A model generated the notes under the pieces. That model had not been told where the DNA came from and searched no databases. It saw only the letters and a program-made list of their open reading frames with translations. A stretch of DNA of 64,000 bases from Hyaloscypha bicolor E (Eukaryota > Ascomycota > Leotiomycetes > Helotiales > Hyaloscyphaceae), in the NCBI RefSeq assembly GCF_002865645.1, contig NW_020194620.1, forward strand, positions 441,353-505,352, given 5' to 3'. Positions 22,601 to 36,311 of this stretch are shown here, piece after piece; positions within the stretch are counted from its first letter, which is position 1, and each line of letters opens with the position of its first letter. The translations under genes and the position numbers were made by a program.

Positions 22601-25600
22601 AAATAAACTTTTTATTAATAAACTACTTTTCGGGATTTATTATAATCTAATTAAAAGAATTTAAATAATTATTAATTTAATATTATTTATAAATATTTCA
22701 AATATCTATTATACTAATATTTTAAATCTATTAGCCGGTTTAATATCGAGTGCCTTTATTAATAATATAAAGTATAAACTTACTAGAAATATAAATAATA
22801 ATAATAATAAAACAATTAAAACTAATATTATTTTTTAAATTAAACTTGAATTATTTAAATAATTAGCTATATTTCTAGTATTACTTATAATATTTTATAA
22901 AATATTTAAAGGCTTTTATATTAATATTATAGCTTACTTATTTTAGTATATTTCGGAATTTATTAATAAATAAATAATTAAATAAATAATATAAATATTA
23001 TAATTTGACTTTTATAAAAAGAAAATAAGAGTTATAAATAAAGAATTCGGAAATAAAGCTTTATAATAAAATATTTTAAAGCAAGAAAAAAGTATTTAAA
23101 AAATTGTATTATAAATATATAATATTTATTAAAAGTAATAAAATAATTATTAAAATTATTAAAATAAATCTCTAGCTTATTTATATTAATTAATTATAAT
23201 ATATATAGAGTTATATATAACTTAAGGGCATATAATAAATCTCGGATATTACGGGTATTAATTAGGGAAATCGGAGGCCCTTTAATTTCACAACTAATTA
23301 CTATTTATATTATAAGTATTAGGCTTATAAATTACTAATTATATATATATTATTAGGGTTTCCTATTTAGAAGGGGCTTCTCTGGACCTTATAGGAAGAA
23401 CAGAAATTAGTTCTATATTAAATTTAATACTATAATTTCATAACTTACTAATTTATTCTATTATCTTATTACTTACTAATAAATACCTTATAAGCTAATC
23501 TCTTTACCCTTAAAAAAGGTAGTTTAATAAGTAATTATATCTCGAAATCTGCAAAATATATAACCTCTTACTAAAGTTATTTCTATAGAGAAAGTTAACT
23601 AGATTAACCTCGATATGAGTAATAGTAAAGGCTTATCTAATACTTTTAATAAGGCCCCTCAGGAGCCTCCGAGAGCTAGTAATAATAACGGAAATAATTC
23701 CGGTAATAATTAAGATACCGAGATTAATACCTGAATTACTATTACCTAAGCTATAGAATAGGGCTTATATACTAAAGTTAAAGTGCTCTAATAAAAGCAA
23801 GAATTAGTAGATATAATTAACTAATATATCCTATAATTAAAGTAATATAAGAGTACTTTTAGGAATACCTTATAGTTTACTATATCTTATAGAAACTCTA
23901 TTTATAAGTTTACTCTATTTTCCTTAGTAATTTCTACTAAGAAACTTCCTAAAATAGGATTAGAACCTATTTCCTTTCCTAATATAATAAGCTTTAAGAA
24001 TAATCTTAATACTATTTATTAGAAGCTACTATATAATATCCTAAAAATATATTTGGACTAAGAAAAGCTTCTTAAGGTCCGAATATCTGATTTATATTAT
24101 AAAAAGTCTTTTAAGAAATAGAGAATATTTATATTTTCTAGGAAGTAGTCTTTAGGACCTAACCTTAGACTTATAATAGATACTTTTCTAGAGTTAATTC
24201 TATTATAAGTACTTTTAGGGACAAATCTTATAATACTTGAGAGACTATAATAAAGCAAAGCCTACTATTATATAAGGTTTATTAGAAGTAATTTAAGGCC
24301 TATTTGGCTAATATATTTCAAGTATCTTAAACCTATTAATAAAATGCCTTTAAGAAACTTCGAGATCTTTATTAGAAAAATAGTAAAATAGTTACTAAGT
24401 TATATACTCAAATAATTAGTCTTAAAGTTAACTAGGACCTATATCCTAAAAGGAACTAGGTCCGGACTCTTAATACTACTTTATCTAATTATAAGACTTA
24501 TTAGATACTTATATCTATTTTCTTAGGAAATAAGGTAATATCTATTTCCGAATAACTTAAGAAAGCTCAGAAAGCAAAATATACTACTTATTCTAAATTA
24601 AGAAAAGTAAAAATAGGGAAGTTTAGTAAAAATAACTCTGCCCTTAAAGACTTTAATTTAGTAAATTCTGATTTATAAGGCTATTAAAAAAGAAAGAATA
24701 AGTTTTAAAGATTATATAAGAAACCCTCAGGTAGTACTTTAGCCTCTTTAAGGCCTTAATAAAGTACTAGTTCTATTTTAGGTATAGTTTATTAGACTTA
24801 TAAATAGAAAGAATATTTCTTAGAAAATATAAAGTATTTCAAATATACTAAATAGGCTTAGTAGAACCCTAATAAGGCTAAAACTATAAAAGAGTTAAGG
24901 CATTTATAAAAGCAAGTTAATACTATAGCTATAGAGAAGTATTCTAGAGAAAACCCTTCTAAGAAATAGGGAAAAAAAAGACTAAATCTTAAATATTAAT
25001 AATTTTGGCTATAATAAAAAAGGTATACTACTTTATATAATTATTTAAGCAAGATTAATATAGCCAGAAATAGATGCCTTAAAAATATATAGCAAACTCA
25101 GTAATACCGGATTAGATTATAATTTCCTTAATAATAATTAGGCTTAAAGCCGGGGCTTTATTACCTTAGCTAAATATAACCAAGAATTTATAACCTTTTA
25201 TAAGAACTAATTTAAGGTCTATTAAGCCTATAATCTTAAGGTATTTATTATAGATAATTATAGTAAGATGCGTTTTTTTAAGCTCCGGTTCTATAGATAT
25301 AAGAATATTAGCTCTTATAGCCTTATCCTTAATATGGAATTTTATAAAGTAACTCTTATATAATATATAGACTATATTAAGAAATAATAGATATATATAT
25401 CTATATAGCCTAATAATATTAAGATCCTAATACTAAAAGAATTCGGTAAGGAGCTTAACTAGTATCCTAAGCTAGTACCTCAAGTCTTATTCTTAACTAA
25501 AGATAAATATAATTATTCTAGATAATAGGCTTTATATATTTATAATAATTATTAGGTCTTTACTTTATTATATAATTCTAGTAATACTAAATAAGAGTTT

Positions 25601-25879
25601 TTAATATAGCAAATTAATATTCTCCGGAAAGAGGCCTTAGAAGTACTTATTTATTTCCGGAATAATAAATATAAAGACTTTTTAAAGGTTTTTAATCCTA
25701 ATAAAGCTTTGGAACTTCCTAATCTTAGTAATATTAAATACTTTATTAATACAGATAATATAGTCCCGTATAGGCCTTTATATAATCTATTAGAGATCTA
25801 ACTAGAAGTATTATATTTATATTTGCAGGATATACTTTATAAATATTAGATAAAGCCTAGTAAAAGCCTAGTAAAAGTA

Positions 25880-26430
25880 CTTATTCTTTTTATCTCTAAG
25901 AAAAATAAAGGGCTATATTTTTATATTAATTATTATAGACTTAATTAAGTTATAATCAAGAATTAGTATTTGCTTTCTCTTATTAATAAGACTCTTAACT
26001 AGCTTTAAGAAGCTAAGATCTTTATAAAGCTAGATCTTAAGAATATATATTATTAGATAAGAATTCATAAAAAATATAAATAGAAAATAGCTTTTAGGAC
26101 TTACTATAGCTATTTTAAATATCTTATAATACCTTTTAGGCTAGCTAATATACTAGCCATATTTCAAGTATATATTAATATTATACTTATAGGGCTTCTG
26201 AATTATTTCATAATTATTTATTTAAATAATATTCTTATTTATTCCCGAAATAAGAATAAATACTATAATTATATTTACTAGATACTTATTAGGCTATATA
26301 AAAATAACCTATTTTATAAACTTAGTAAATACGAGTTTAATATTAAGGAAATTGAATTTTTAGGCTTTCTTATTAAAATAGAAGATATTTATATAAATCT
26401 TAAATAGGTCTATAGTATTATTAAATAGCT
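25880..26430 (+). pseudogene. Gypsy reverse transcriptase remnant
   Basis: Readable blocks in order are YINYYRLN, FIKLDLKNIYY, then IAFRTYYSYFKYLIIPFRLA (normally FRTRYGHFEYLVMPFGLA), the active-site box YLNNILIYS at about 26218-26246, and LSKYEFNIKEIEFLGFLI. The order and spacing are those of Ty3/Gypsy reverse transcriptases. Multiple stops and Asp-to-Asn changes make it inactive. Confidence 0.9.
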
Positions 26431-28779
26431 AGAACCAGAATTATTTTATAATATTTAAGTATTTCTTGAATTTACTAATTTCTATTATAGATTTATTTAT
26501 TATTACTTTTAGGTAACTATAGGCTTAATAAATCTCTTAAAAGAAATAGAAAAGGGCCAGAAATCCGGTCTCTTTATATAAATAAATAAAGCAGCTAAAA
26601 GCTTTAAGACTTTAAAAAAAGCTTTTACTATAATATCTATTCTAGTCTATTTTAACCTTTTTAAGAAGATTTATATTAAAACTAATATATTAAAATTCGT
26701 AATTACTAGTACTATTTTATAATAAGTTAATTCTAGTAATAGCCCGAAAAAATACTAGTATCTAGTAATATTCTAGTTCCGGAAACTTTCTGGAGCCAAA
26801 TATAATTATAGTACTTATAATAGAAAGCTACTTGTAATTATTAAAGCCTTTAAGTATTAGTACTATTATCTTAAAGAATTTAGGTTTATAATTAAGGTTA
26901 TTATAGACTATAATAACCTCTAATACTTTATAGAAATAAAATATCTAGAAAGCTATTAAGTATATTAGGTAATATATCTTATAATATATAATTTTAATAT
27001 TATTTATTATAAAGGCGCCTTAAACCTAGTAAATAGACCTAATAGAAAACCTAATTATAAAGAAAGTTCTATTAATATAACTTGGCTTCTAACTTTTTAA
27101 AATAAGCTAAAAGAAGCTTTTATAATTATAATTTAGAGGTCCTTATAAATATCTAAAGAGTTCCCTCTTTAGAATAGGTATTATTTAATACTTACTATAT
27201 CTATAATAGCTAAGGAGAAATATTTACTATAAAACAAGTAAATAGATTATTTTATAGATTCCTTAATTATAGAATTAGTTAAGAAGCAAGATATAAGAAA
27301 ATGCCTTAAAGGCTCTACTTATATAGCTAAGATAATAGAAATATCTATAACTATATTACTTAATAGAACTAAAGATTTCTTAATTCCTTAAGTTTTTAAA
27401 TTAAATAATTATAAATACCTAATTTACTATATATAAATATATATAGCTACTAAAAGAGTTATAATACTAGCCTCTTTATCTAAATCTTTTCTAGATATTA
27501 TTTAGGTAATTTAGAGAAATAATTCTCGATATTAGAATATTATAAAATAGAGGCTTAGTAAGAAAGATACTAAGAGAAAAGAAATCTGGAAAAATAATTT
27601 GGGCCTATTTAGGTATTATTCAAGAATTATTATATCTAATAATCCTGCTTTATATTAAGAAGTTATAAAGCTTTATTATAATAACCTAATAGCTAGATAC
27701 TATAAAATAGAGAAAACTCTTAAGCTTCTTAGAAGATTCTAGTATTAGAAAAATATAAAAAAAGATATTTATAATTATTATTAAGAATATAATATTTACT
27801 AGAAAATTAAGGCAAAAAGGCATTTATTATATAATTTACTTAATAATTTACTATAGCCTAAGAAATCCTGAAATAAGATCTCTATAAATTTTATTATAGG
27901 TTTATTACTATATAAGAACCCGATAAGAGATCCTGATTTTAATATAATTCTTATAATTATTAACTAGTACTCTAAAATAGTAAGATATATTATATATTAT
28001 AAGACTATTAATTCTCTAGAACTTATTAAGATTATATAGAAATATATTTTCTTAATTTTTAGCTCCTTTAATAAAATTATTTCTAATCGAGAAATAGTAT
28101 TTATTAGCTAGTTCTAGTTTACTTTTTACTTTTACTTAATATATAAATAGTATTTGAGTATAGCTTATTATTCTTAAATAAATAATTAGATAAAAAGGCA
28201 GAACTAGACCCTAAAATACTACCTGAGATATTATTATAATACCTAAAAAAATAACTAGTTTAAAAAATTATCTTTTATAGAATTTATATATAATAATTTA
28301 AAATATTAGGTTTTATAAAATATTTTTTTTTATATATATTATAAATACTATTTTTAACTTCTATAGAATCTTAAGAATAGAATTATAGGAAAAGTACTAG
28401 CTATATATAAGAGGCTAGAAACTCTTAAAATAAAGTAAAGAAAGCTTAAGGATTTATAGTATTATATATAAAATAACTAGAAAACCTATTATAATAGGTA
28501 TTAGTTAGCTAAATACTATTTTAAAAAAGCCTAGATAATACTATTAATAAGAAATATTAAACTTAAGATAAGAAAGCTTAAGCCAAAATTTATAAGTCTA
28601 TTTAGGATTCTTAAATATATTAGTAATTTAATATATAAGTTAAAACTATTAAGTATATATAATTATTTATATCTAACTTTTTATATTTCCTTTTTTAAAA
28701 AGTATATAATAAAAAAGAATTAGAAGCTATATTTATATTTTTCCGGAGAATTTCCGAAATTAATAAATAATAATAAAGA

Positions 28780-28960
28780 ATAAGAATAAGAAGTAAAAGC
28801 TATTATTAATTACTAATAAAATAGTAGAAATAAAAAATAATAGTATTTAATTAAATAAAAAGCCTAGCCTAAAAATTATAATATCTAGTTACTTGCTTTT
28901 TCTAATCTTGAAAATTTTAAGAAATTTCTAAAATTATATAATTAAAACTATAGCTTAAAA
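28780..28960 (+). pseudogene. Chromodomain remnant at the end of Gypsy pol
   Basis: Downstream of the integrase tail the frame reads EVKAIINY, then YLIK*KA*PKNYNI*, then NLENFKKFLKLY. This follows the chromodomain pattern EVExIlxxR, YLVKWKGYP, NTWE, NLxNaxelLxxy, with the aromatic-cage Trp codons turned into stops. It places the element among the chromoviruses, which usually target heterochromatin. Confidence 0.7.
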
Positions 28961-29199
28961 TCTAAAACTATCTTTTAATAATTTCTTAAGATTAAAAAGA
29001 ATTCTAAACTACTAAGAAAAAGATTACTTAAAAGAAAGAAAGAATCTAGATAGCTAAAAAAAGGCCCGGAATAATAATAGAAATACTTTTTTCCTGGATT
29101 TTTTTATTTATAAAGGTTTTTTAGGGTTTTATTAAGGCTTATAAGAATTATATTTAAATTATTAGAAAAAGGTTTAGAATTAAGAAAGATTTATTATAG

Positions 29200-30640
29200 G
29201 TAAACTAGCTATAGGTATCTTAAATAAATAAACTTTAATTCCTATAAATTCCTAATTCCTAAAATAAGAATATTAAATACTAGCCCTATTTAGGACTTAA
29301 TAAAGAATTAGCTAATATTCTCCGGAATTTGCTTATCTTTTAACGGGATATAGTTATATTATAATAATATTAGTATTAAGAATATTAAAAGAAATAAGTA
29401 AGGAACTTATAATAATTATATATATTTTATAAAAGACCTAAATTTCTGAAATTAAGTCCCGAATAGCTATAAGTATTATATTATTAGTACTTAAAGTACT
29501 AGTAATAAATTACTTAGTAATCTCGGTAATAAGCTTAGTAATAAGATTAATATCTTAAAAGTAAACTTTATAGTATTTCTTTAAGAAATTAGTAAATACC
29601 TAAATATATTAGAAAAAACTTATTTTTGGAATACTAATTCAAGTAGTATTATTATTTGCCTTATTAAGACAGGAAGAAGAATTCCGAAGCTTATTAGTAT
29701 TTTTCTAGTTTTTAAAAATCTAATTAATAGTATTATTCTTATTAGTATAATATTATTTAGGATATATTTTAAGAAATTTCTTAAAGATTATAATAGTATT
29801 TTCCCAGAACTAGTAAGCCTCTAATAAGTAATAAGGAATCTGAAATCGTATTAGCTTTAATAGATATTAAAGCTAAAGAACTTACTAATATATAAGACTC
29901 AGAACTCTTATTATAATAGTTATAATTTTTCTTGCCAGGTACTATAATATATAAGATAAAGAAATTAATAAATAAATACTTGAAATATTTCAAGTATTTA
30001 TTAGTAATAAAAAAGAAGACTATAAGGTTACCTTTATACTTATTATTATATGGGCAGATAATAAAGCTAAAAGAAGACATTATAGAATTAATTAAAAATA
30101 ATTAAAGAAGACTTAAAGAAAGGCAAAAGAAAAAGCTAGAAAATAATAATAGAAAAAGTTATTATATATATAGTTATTAGAAAGAAAGAGAGTATATAGT
30201 AATATAAAGAAGTTCTTTTATAGAAATAGAGAATTATCTGAATTAATTACTAGTTTTTATATTAGTCCTAATCGGAAATTAGTATAACTAATTAATATAT
30301 ACTTCTAGAAACTTATAAATAATCTCTAGTACCTCAGAAATATTTATATGAGTTTCTTATATAAATATTTATTAAATTCTTTCTATATAGTTATTTAGAT
30401 TATTCTAATACGAGATCTAATAAGTAATATTAATTTTATAAAATAGTGCCTTAGTACTTTAGATTAAGCTAATTAGAATACTTAGATCCTAAACGAAATC
30501 GCAATTATTAGCTAGCCCCTATATCTGGGATATAATTACTCTTTCTTCTCACTTACTTAGCTCTAATCTAATTAAACGATTTTTATATCTATTATCCAGA
30601 TTATATTAGTAAAACCACTTTCCAAGATACTAGAAGTTTA
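29200..30640 (+). other. Extra 3' coding-like region of the Gypsy element
   Basis: About 1.4 kb lies between the chromodomain and the right LTR, more than a plain untranslated region. Plus-strand translation around 29800-30200 looks protein-like in one frame (LPGTII*KIKKLINKYLKYF, RLPLYLLLYGQIIKLKED) with a basic tail, interrupted by stops that fit RIP. I do not recognise a family. A 99-residue open frame on the opposite strand (29781-30080) is judged to be its shadow. Confidence 0.4.
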
Positions 30641-32092
30641 TCTTAATTAAATAATTAATTAATTAAATATTTACTAGGATAGATTAATAAATCTTAGGGA
30701 CAAGATTCTAGAAAGGGGACATAGTTATAATATATACAGGATTATATATAACTTAAGGACATATAATAAACCTCGGATATTACGGGTATTAATTAGGGAG
30801 ATCAGAGGCCCTTTGACTTTATAACTAACTACTATTTATATTATAAGTATTAGGCTTATAAATTACTAATTATATATATATTATCGGGGTTTCCTATTTA
30901 GAAGGGGCTTCTCTGGACCTTATAGGAGGAACAGAAATTAGTTCTATACTAAATTTAATATTATGGTTTCATAACTCACTAATTTATTCTATTATCTTAT
31001 TACCTACTAATAAATACCTTATATTAATATTATAATAAAAATATATAAATAAATATAAATAAAAGAAGATATAATATAAATAACTAAAGCTTTAATATAA
31101 TAAATATAATTATATAAGCCTATATATAACTACTAGAATATAGTTACTTTATAATAATTAAACTAAATAAAAATAAAGTTTTAAAAGATATAATATAGAA
31201 TCATATTTATTTATTTAATATATTTATTATTATTAATTTATTATAAAGCTTAAAATTAGATAAAACTAGTTATTAAATATTTAAAGGCTTTAATATTAAT
31301 TATAATTTTATAAAAGTAATAAGTATTATATTTTAATATATTATTAATTATAAAAGATTAGGTGTTTTTTATTAAGAATTTAATAAGCTTTAAAATATAA
31401 TTTTTATTTATTATTTAATATAAAAATATAAGAGAAATAAGGTTATTTATAAAAGTATTAGTTATAGTTATTAATAAAATAAAAGTAATAAAAGTAGCTA
31501 AAAAACTTTTAATTAAAATAAAATTATAATTTAAATAATATTTTTCTTTATTATTTATTTCTATTAATAAAGCTTTAAAAATATTATTTATTAATTTGTT
31601 TTTATTCTTTTTATTATTCTTTTCTTTTTTAATTTCAGTAATATATTATATATAAGTATTACTAAAGTATTTATTAAAGTTATAGGTATTTCGAAATCTA
31701 AATTAATAAATATTTTTATTTTTAAATTAAGCTTTTTTAGTTTCTTATTTCTTTAATATATATTTTTAAAAATAGTATTCGGGTTTCTTATATATAAAAT
31801 ATAACTTTAAAATATAATTATTATAATTATAAGACTTAAAGTAATTATTATAAGTTCAGAAATTATAACTAAATTTATATTAATAATTTATAAACTAATA
31901 ATTATTTAATTAGTTAGTTAAATAATATTATTAATTAATAAAAAAGATATTAAAATTAGTTTATTATTTGCTTTTATATATAATAATAAATAACTAGAGC
32001 TTATTAGTAAGCTATTATATAATACTAGTCACGTGGTATTATTATATATAACTTAGTATATAGCTAGTACTTTTAGCCCGATATATAGCCTT

Positions 32093-32390
32093 TATAAGGT
32101 ATTTATTAGTAAGTAATAAAATAATAGAATAAATTAGTGAATTATAAAACTATAATATTAAATTTAGTATAGAACTAATCTCTATTTCTCCTATAAAATC
32201 CAGGGAAGCCTCTTCTAAATAGGAGGCCCCGATAATATATATATAATTAGTAATTTATAAGCCTAATATATATAATATAAATAGTAATTAGTTATAATAT
32301 TAAAGGGCTATTAATCTCTCTAATTAATACCTATAATATCCGAGGTTTATTATATACTCTTAAGTTATATATAATCCTATATATATTATA
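32093..32390 (-). mobile_element. Solo Gypsy LTR nested in Copia copy B
   Basis: This 298-bp reverse complement of the Gypsy LTR is exactly the length of the two LTRs of the full element. GCCTT is present on both sides (32088-32092 and 32391-32395) as a target duplication. It shows that at least two Gypsy insertions hit the same Copia copy. Confidence 0.88.
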
Positions 32391-34344
32391 GCCTTTAGTT
32401 TAATTCAAGCTCTTTATTATTATTATAATAATTATCTTATTATAATATAAGCGAAGTGAAATTTATAAGAAAATCTAAAATAAAATATTTATATATTTAA
32501 AAATCTTAATAAATAATAATAATTTTATTATAAAGAAATTAAATATAAAACTATATTATAATTAATATAGTTTATTAATTAGTAATTAAAAAGCCTTAAA
32601 TATTTAATTATTATAAAAGTTAATATAATAGTATTTTATTTATTTAAATTTTAATCTTAAAAGCTAGAGCTTTTAAAAAGATTATAAATATTAATATAAG
32701 CCTCTTTATATATTTATTAAAAGAGCTAATTATTATAAAAATAATCTTGAACTAGTTTCTTTAATATAATAAATAAAGCTTATATTAGTACTTTTTATAA
32801 AAGCTTTATATATTAATAAATATTAAAAAATATTATAATTAAATATATTATATTTTTATTTTTTAATATAAATTTTAATTATTTTTCTAATAAATCTAGT
32901 AATTAAAAATTAAAAAAATAATTAGAAAATATTCGAATATAATTATAATAATAATAAATCTAGTAGAAATATATTATTTCTTATATTTCTTAATTTTAAA
33001 GCTTTTATATTAGTTTTTATATTTAATAGAAATATAAAATATAATAATAAAAGAGAAAAAAATAATAAAAGTAATAATAATAATAAAATTAATTTTATCT
33101 AAAAATTTAGTTTAGTCTTTAATATATTCTTATTTAATAATAAAAAGCAAAATATTTATATTAATATTACTATTATTATTTTATTATATAAATATATTAT
33201 TATATTAAAAGGTTTTATATAAATATAATATTTTTAGAAGTTTAAGTTTATTAAAGTTCTTTTAATAAATAAAGTTCTTAAAGTTATATTTAAATAATTT
33301 CCAAAAGTTATTATTAATTATTTTATAAAAAATATATTAAAATAATTTAATATTTAAGAACTCAAATATCTTTTATAATCTAATAATATTTAGATTTATT
33401 TTATATAAAATAATTAAATTAAATAAATTAAATAAAAGAATTATTTATTATAATAGGTTTTATTATTATATATTTTATAAGCTTGTATTTAGTTCGAGAT
33501 ATAATAATTTATAAGAAAAGTAAATTCATAAAAAAAAAGAATAATTTATAAGATAAATAATTTATAAAAGATATTATATTTGAGATAAAAAATTTATTTA
33601 TAATAAGAAATTTAGGAAGTGAAATTTAGGAAATAAAATATCGAGATTTCGGAAGAATTTAATAGTTTTAAAGCTTAAAAGCTTTGAGAATTGAAGTAAT
33701 TATAAAGAAAATAATTTTTAATAAGGAAAATAGTTTTATAAAATAATTAAATAATTAAATAACTAATAATTTAATAATTAGTAAAAAGTAATATCTTTTC
33801 TTTTATAAAATTAAATTATAAATAAAGGCAATTATTATTTCCTTTCTTTAATATAGCTTATTTAAACTTTAATAAAATTAAGTATTTTTTCTTTTTATAA
33901 AATTAAATTATAAATAAAGAATTAATAATTATTTTTTCTTGAATATAAAATAATAGCTTTATTTTTAATAAATTAAATTTTAAATAAATATAGCTTAATT
34001 CTTTTTTTATTTAATTTATATATATAAACTAATTAGTTTTAATTTACTAGAAATATATAATATTATTATATAATATATATAAAATACTAATATATTAAAA
34101 TTAGTAAAATAGTTAATATGTAAAAATAAGAATTATAATATTATAATATTAATATATGATTTCTAAATTTATTAAGCTTAATAAAATCTAGTTATTAATT
34201 AAATTATTTATAAAACGCGAGGTTATATAATTATATATTATATTTTATATATTATTACTTATATTTTATTTCCTATATTTTATTACTTTTAAGTTTTATA
34301 ACTAAATATATAATTCCCGAAATAATAGCTATATTAATACTTAT

Positions 34345-35215
34345 TATATTTATTTATTTTTAATTAAATTACTTATAAATTACTAAATTATTAAAAGAAT
34401 TTATAAGAAAATACTAATTTATATATTTTATTTATTTATTAAAATACTAAATATAACTTAAAATAATATTATATTTATAATTTTAATAATAAAAAGCAAT
34501 TAATTAAATATTTAATTAAAAGAATTCTTTATATAAATAAATAAAAATATAAAATTAAATTAAATAAAATCTTATTATATAATAATAATATTTATCTTTT
34601 ATATTTTATTTTATATAATTATAATATTTTTGTAAAATAATTAATATAAAACTATTTATTTCAAGTATTTTCAATAAATTTAATTAATATAAGTTATATA
34701 TATTATTTCTATTATTATTAATTATTAAAACCCGTAATTTTTTAACTAATATATAAATAATTTATTTTTCTTTATTTCTTTCTTACCTAATATATTATTT
34801 ATAAAAATTATTATAAAAATAAATAAATACTATTTTATATATATAATTAAAGCTTTAATATATAATTTAATATATATAATTTAATAAAATTATTTTCTTA
34901 AAATTAATAATATTTATTATTTCTTTATTTAATAAAATATTATTATATTAGCTAGAATATAATCCGAATTAGTAATATTTATATACGGCTACTAATATAA
35001 TAATAATTATTTAATATTTATATTAAATAAAATATATAAAGTTATAAAACTAAATTAATATTATTTCTAGATATCTTAAACTTCTTTTATTAAAAAATCG
35101 CATTTATATTATTACCTTTATATCTTATTTATAAAGGGTTTTCTTTTATAATATAATAGTATTTCTTTACTATAGCTTTATTACTAAGCTTATCTTATTT
35201 TTAATAGTTCCAAAG
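34345..35215. other. RIP-degraded AT-rich DNA, unresolved
   Basis: TA-rich sequence outside copy B with no recognisable LTR or domain. Composition recovers between 35200 and 35280. Confidence 0.5.
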
Positions 35216-35536
35216 GGGCCTTATTTAAGCTTTAAAGCCTTATTACTATACAGGAAATCATTACTAGCCGTGAAGTGCTATGGCAGGCAAATTCAAGTCA
35301 GATTGCCACGCGGATCAGTACTTTGGCTTCTAATTTTGGCTTAGCGCAAAATAGCCCTGCATGTTCCATAATATTTACGCTGTAATTTCATTTCTAAAAC
35401 CTTAGGCATACAGGCCAATAGTGGCTGAAAGTACTGTGCCACATTCAGCTTAGTAATGACTTTCATGCCCGATGTAGTTGCTTCAGGCACGAAAATCGCA
35501 ACTGCCCTATACTTCTATACTAATCGACACTGAAAT

Positions 35537-35806
35537 ATGGCTTCTGAATCCCGCAACAGCCACGAAGACTCTGCTGTTCCTCAAAAGGACAGCGATCAGA
35601 TTCAAACACCACCCCCCAAATTCGTAGTTGTCAAGGTTTTCGATTCTAAAAGAGAACTGACATTGCATCGCCTCTCTTCCTCAACTCCTTTCACATGTGG
35701 TCGTTGCAACAAAGACAAGACAGCGAAACTTGTGGCTACATACCGAAACCATTGGAACGACCTTCGCTGCAATGCTTGTTATGGCGAGCTTCTCTTAAAA
35801 GATTAA
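35537..35806 (+). CDS. Small CxxC-CxxC zinc-ribbon protein (89 residues)
   Basis: A single-exon frame starts at ATG 35537 in the context AAATATGG. Residues 1-27 are polar and probably disordered. Residues 28-89 form a compact unit with Cys54/Cys57 (FTCGRCNKDKTAKLVAT) and Cys78/Cys81 (RCNACYGELL), spacing CX2C-X20-CX2C, a zinc-ribbon or rubredoxin-knuckle pattern. I recall similar small proteins ending in CNGCYGELL in many ascomycetes, of unknown function. The composition is normal and the frame intact although RIP blocks lie on both sides within 350-550 bp. That suggests selection or at least single-copy status. Nucleic-acid or protein binding is possible but not shown. Confidence 0.75.
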   Translation: MASESRNSHEDSAVPQKDSDQIQTPPPKFVVVKVFDSKRELTLHRLSSSTPFTCGRCNKDKTAKLVATYRNHWNDLRCNACYGELLLKD

Positions 35807-36311
35807 GAGTCTGTCACCTGGACAGGATCGGTCGGAGTGAGGGAGAGAGAACGGGGCTCATACTAGGATGGAGACTACTGGCAGGAGGTGGAACACTCCT
35901 CGAGATGCAGCCACTGATTTGAGTTAAAGAGCCCGGCCTCGACACAAAGACTGTTTGCTGATGACCTGCAGGTGAACCATAACTCCATCTTTTATAGTTG
36001 ATAGCGAATCTCTTGTCGCTAAACATTTAGTTAAGCATTTTAAGCGGATCCATTTTAGGCATCGTGACTGTGCACCCCTGCCTGGTCGTACTCAAAGTAC
36101 CATTATCTACAGAAGCCAAAATTAACGATGATCTTCCCTTCCTTCTTTTGCAAAAAGCCAAAGTCAGCCGGTATTATCCTCAACAATGGTACCGCAACTT
36201 AGTACTATATAGTATATCTTCTGCATACGAGGAGATTATGAGCTGGAGGAGAAGAGAGAGGGAAAATATAGTAACCTGGTTATCCCAATACTAGTTTAAT
36301 TAGCTCAAGCT
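35807..36311. other. Intergenic, 3' flank of zinc-ribbon gene
   Basis: Normal composition, no supported gene. An open frame at 36064-36294 has no recognisable features and runs toward the HET relic on the other strand. Confidence 0.45.

Larger units (their letters stand above)
23195..31023 (+). mobile_element. Ty3/Gypsy chromovirus, RIP-degraded, nested in Copia copy B
   Basis: Two 298-bp LTRs (23195-23492 and 30726-31023) flank a 7.2-kb interior. TTAAT precedes and follows the element (23190-23194, 31024-31028). A gag-like frame starts at ATG 23615. A protease-like segment follows at about 25090, and reverse transcriptase at about 25880-26430. There the active-site box reads YLNNILIYS instead of the usual YLDDILIYS, a change explained by G-to-A mutation. 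RNase H (about 26650-26990) and an integrase region (about 27240-28300) come next, then a chromodomain remnant at about 28780-28960. AAAGGGGAC just before the right LTR is the likely polypurine tract. Trp codons are commonly replaced by stops. The element is dead. Confidence 0.9.
19953..34339 (-). mobile_element. Copia-type LTR retrotransposon, RIP-degraded, split by nested Gypsy (copy B)
   Basis: LTRs lie at 19953-20227 and 34037-34339. CTTAT flanks the element on both sides (19948-19952 and 34340-34344), so it is a single insertion. Without the nested Gypsy element and solo LTR the length is about 6.3 kb, as for copy C. Long stretches, for example 20330-23180 and 31150-32040, align with copy C at 40330-43260 and 43270-44190. 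Coding sense is minus. CA/TG depletion is heavier than in copy C and no frame survives. About 125 bp at 31029-31150 has no counterpart in copy C and may be a further small insertion. Confidence 0.85.

Noticed and set aside
29781..30080. 99-codon minus-strand frame inside the Gypsy element
   Set aside because: Opposite to the element's coding sense and rich in Ile/Tyr/Phe/Lys as expected from RIPed DNA; the plus strand looks more protein-like.
36064..36294. 76-codon plus-strand frame next to the HET relic
   Set aside because: No recognisable features and no supporting context; it lies in the 3' flank of the zinc-ribbon gene.
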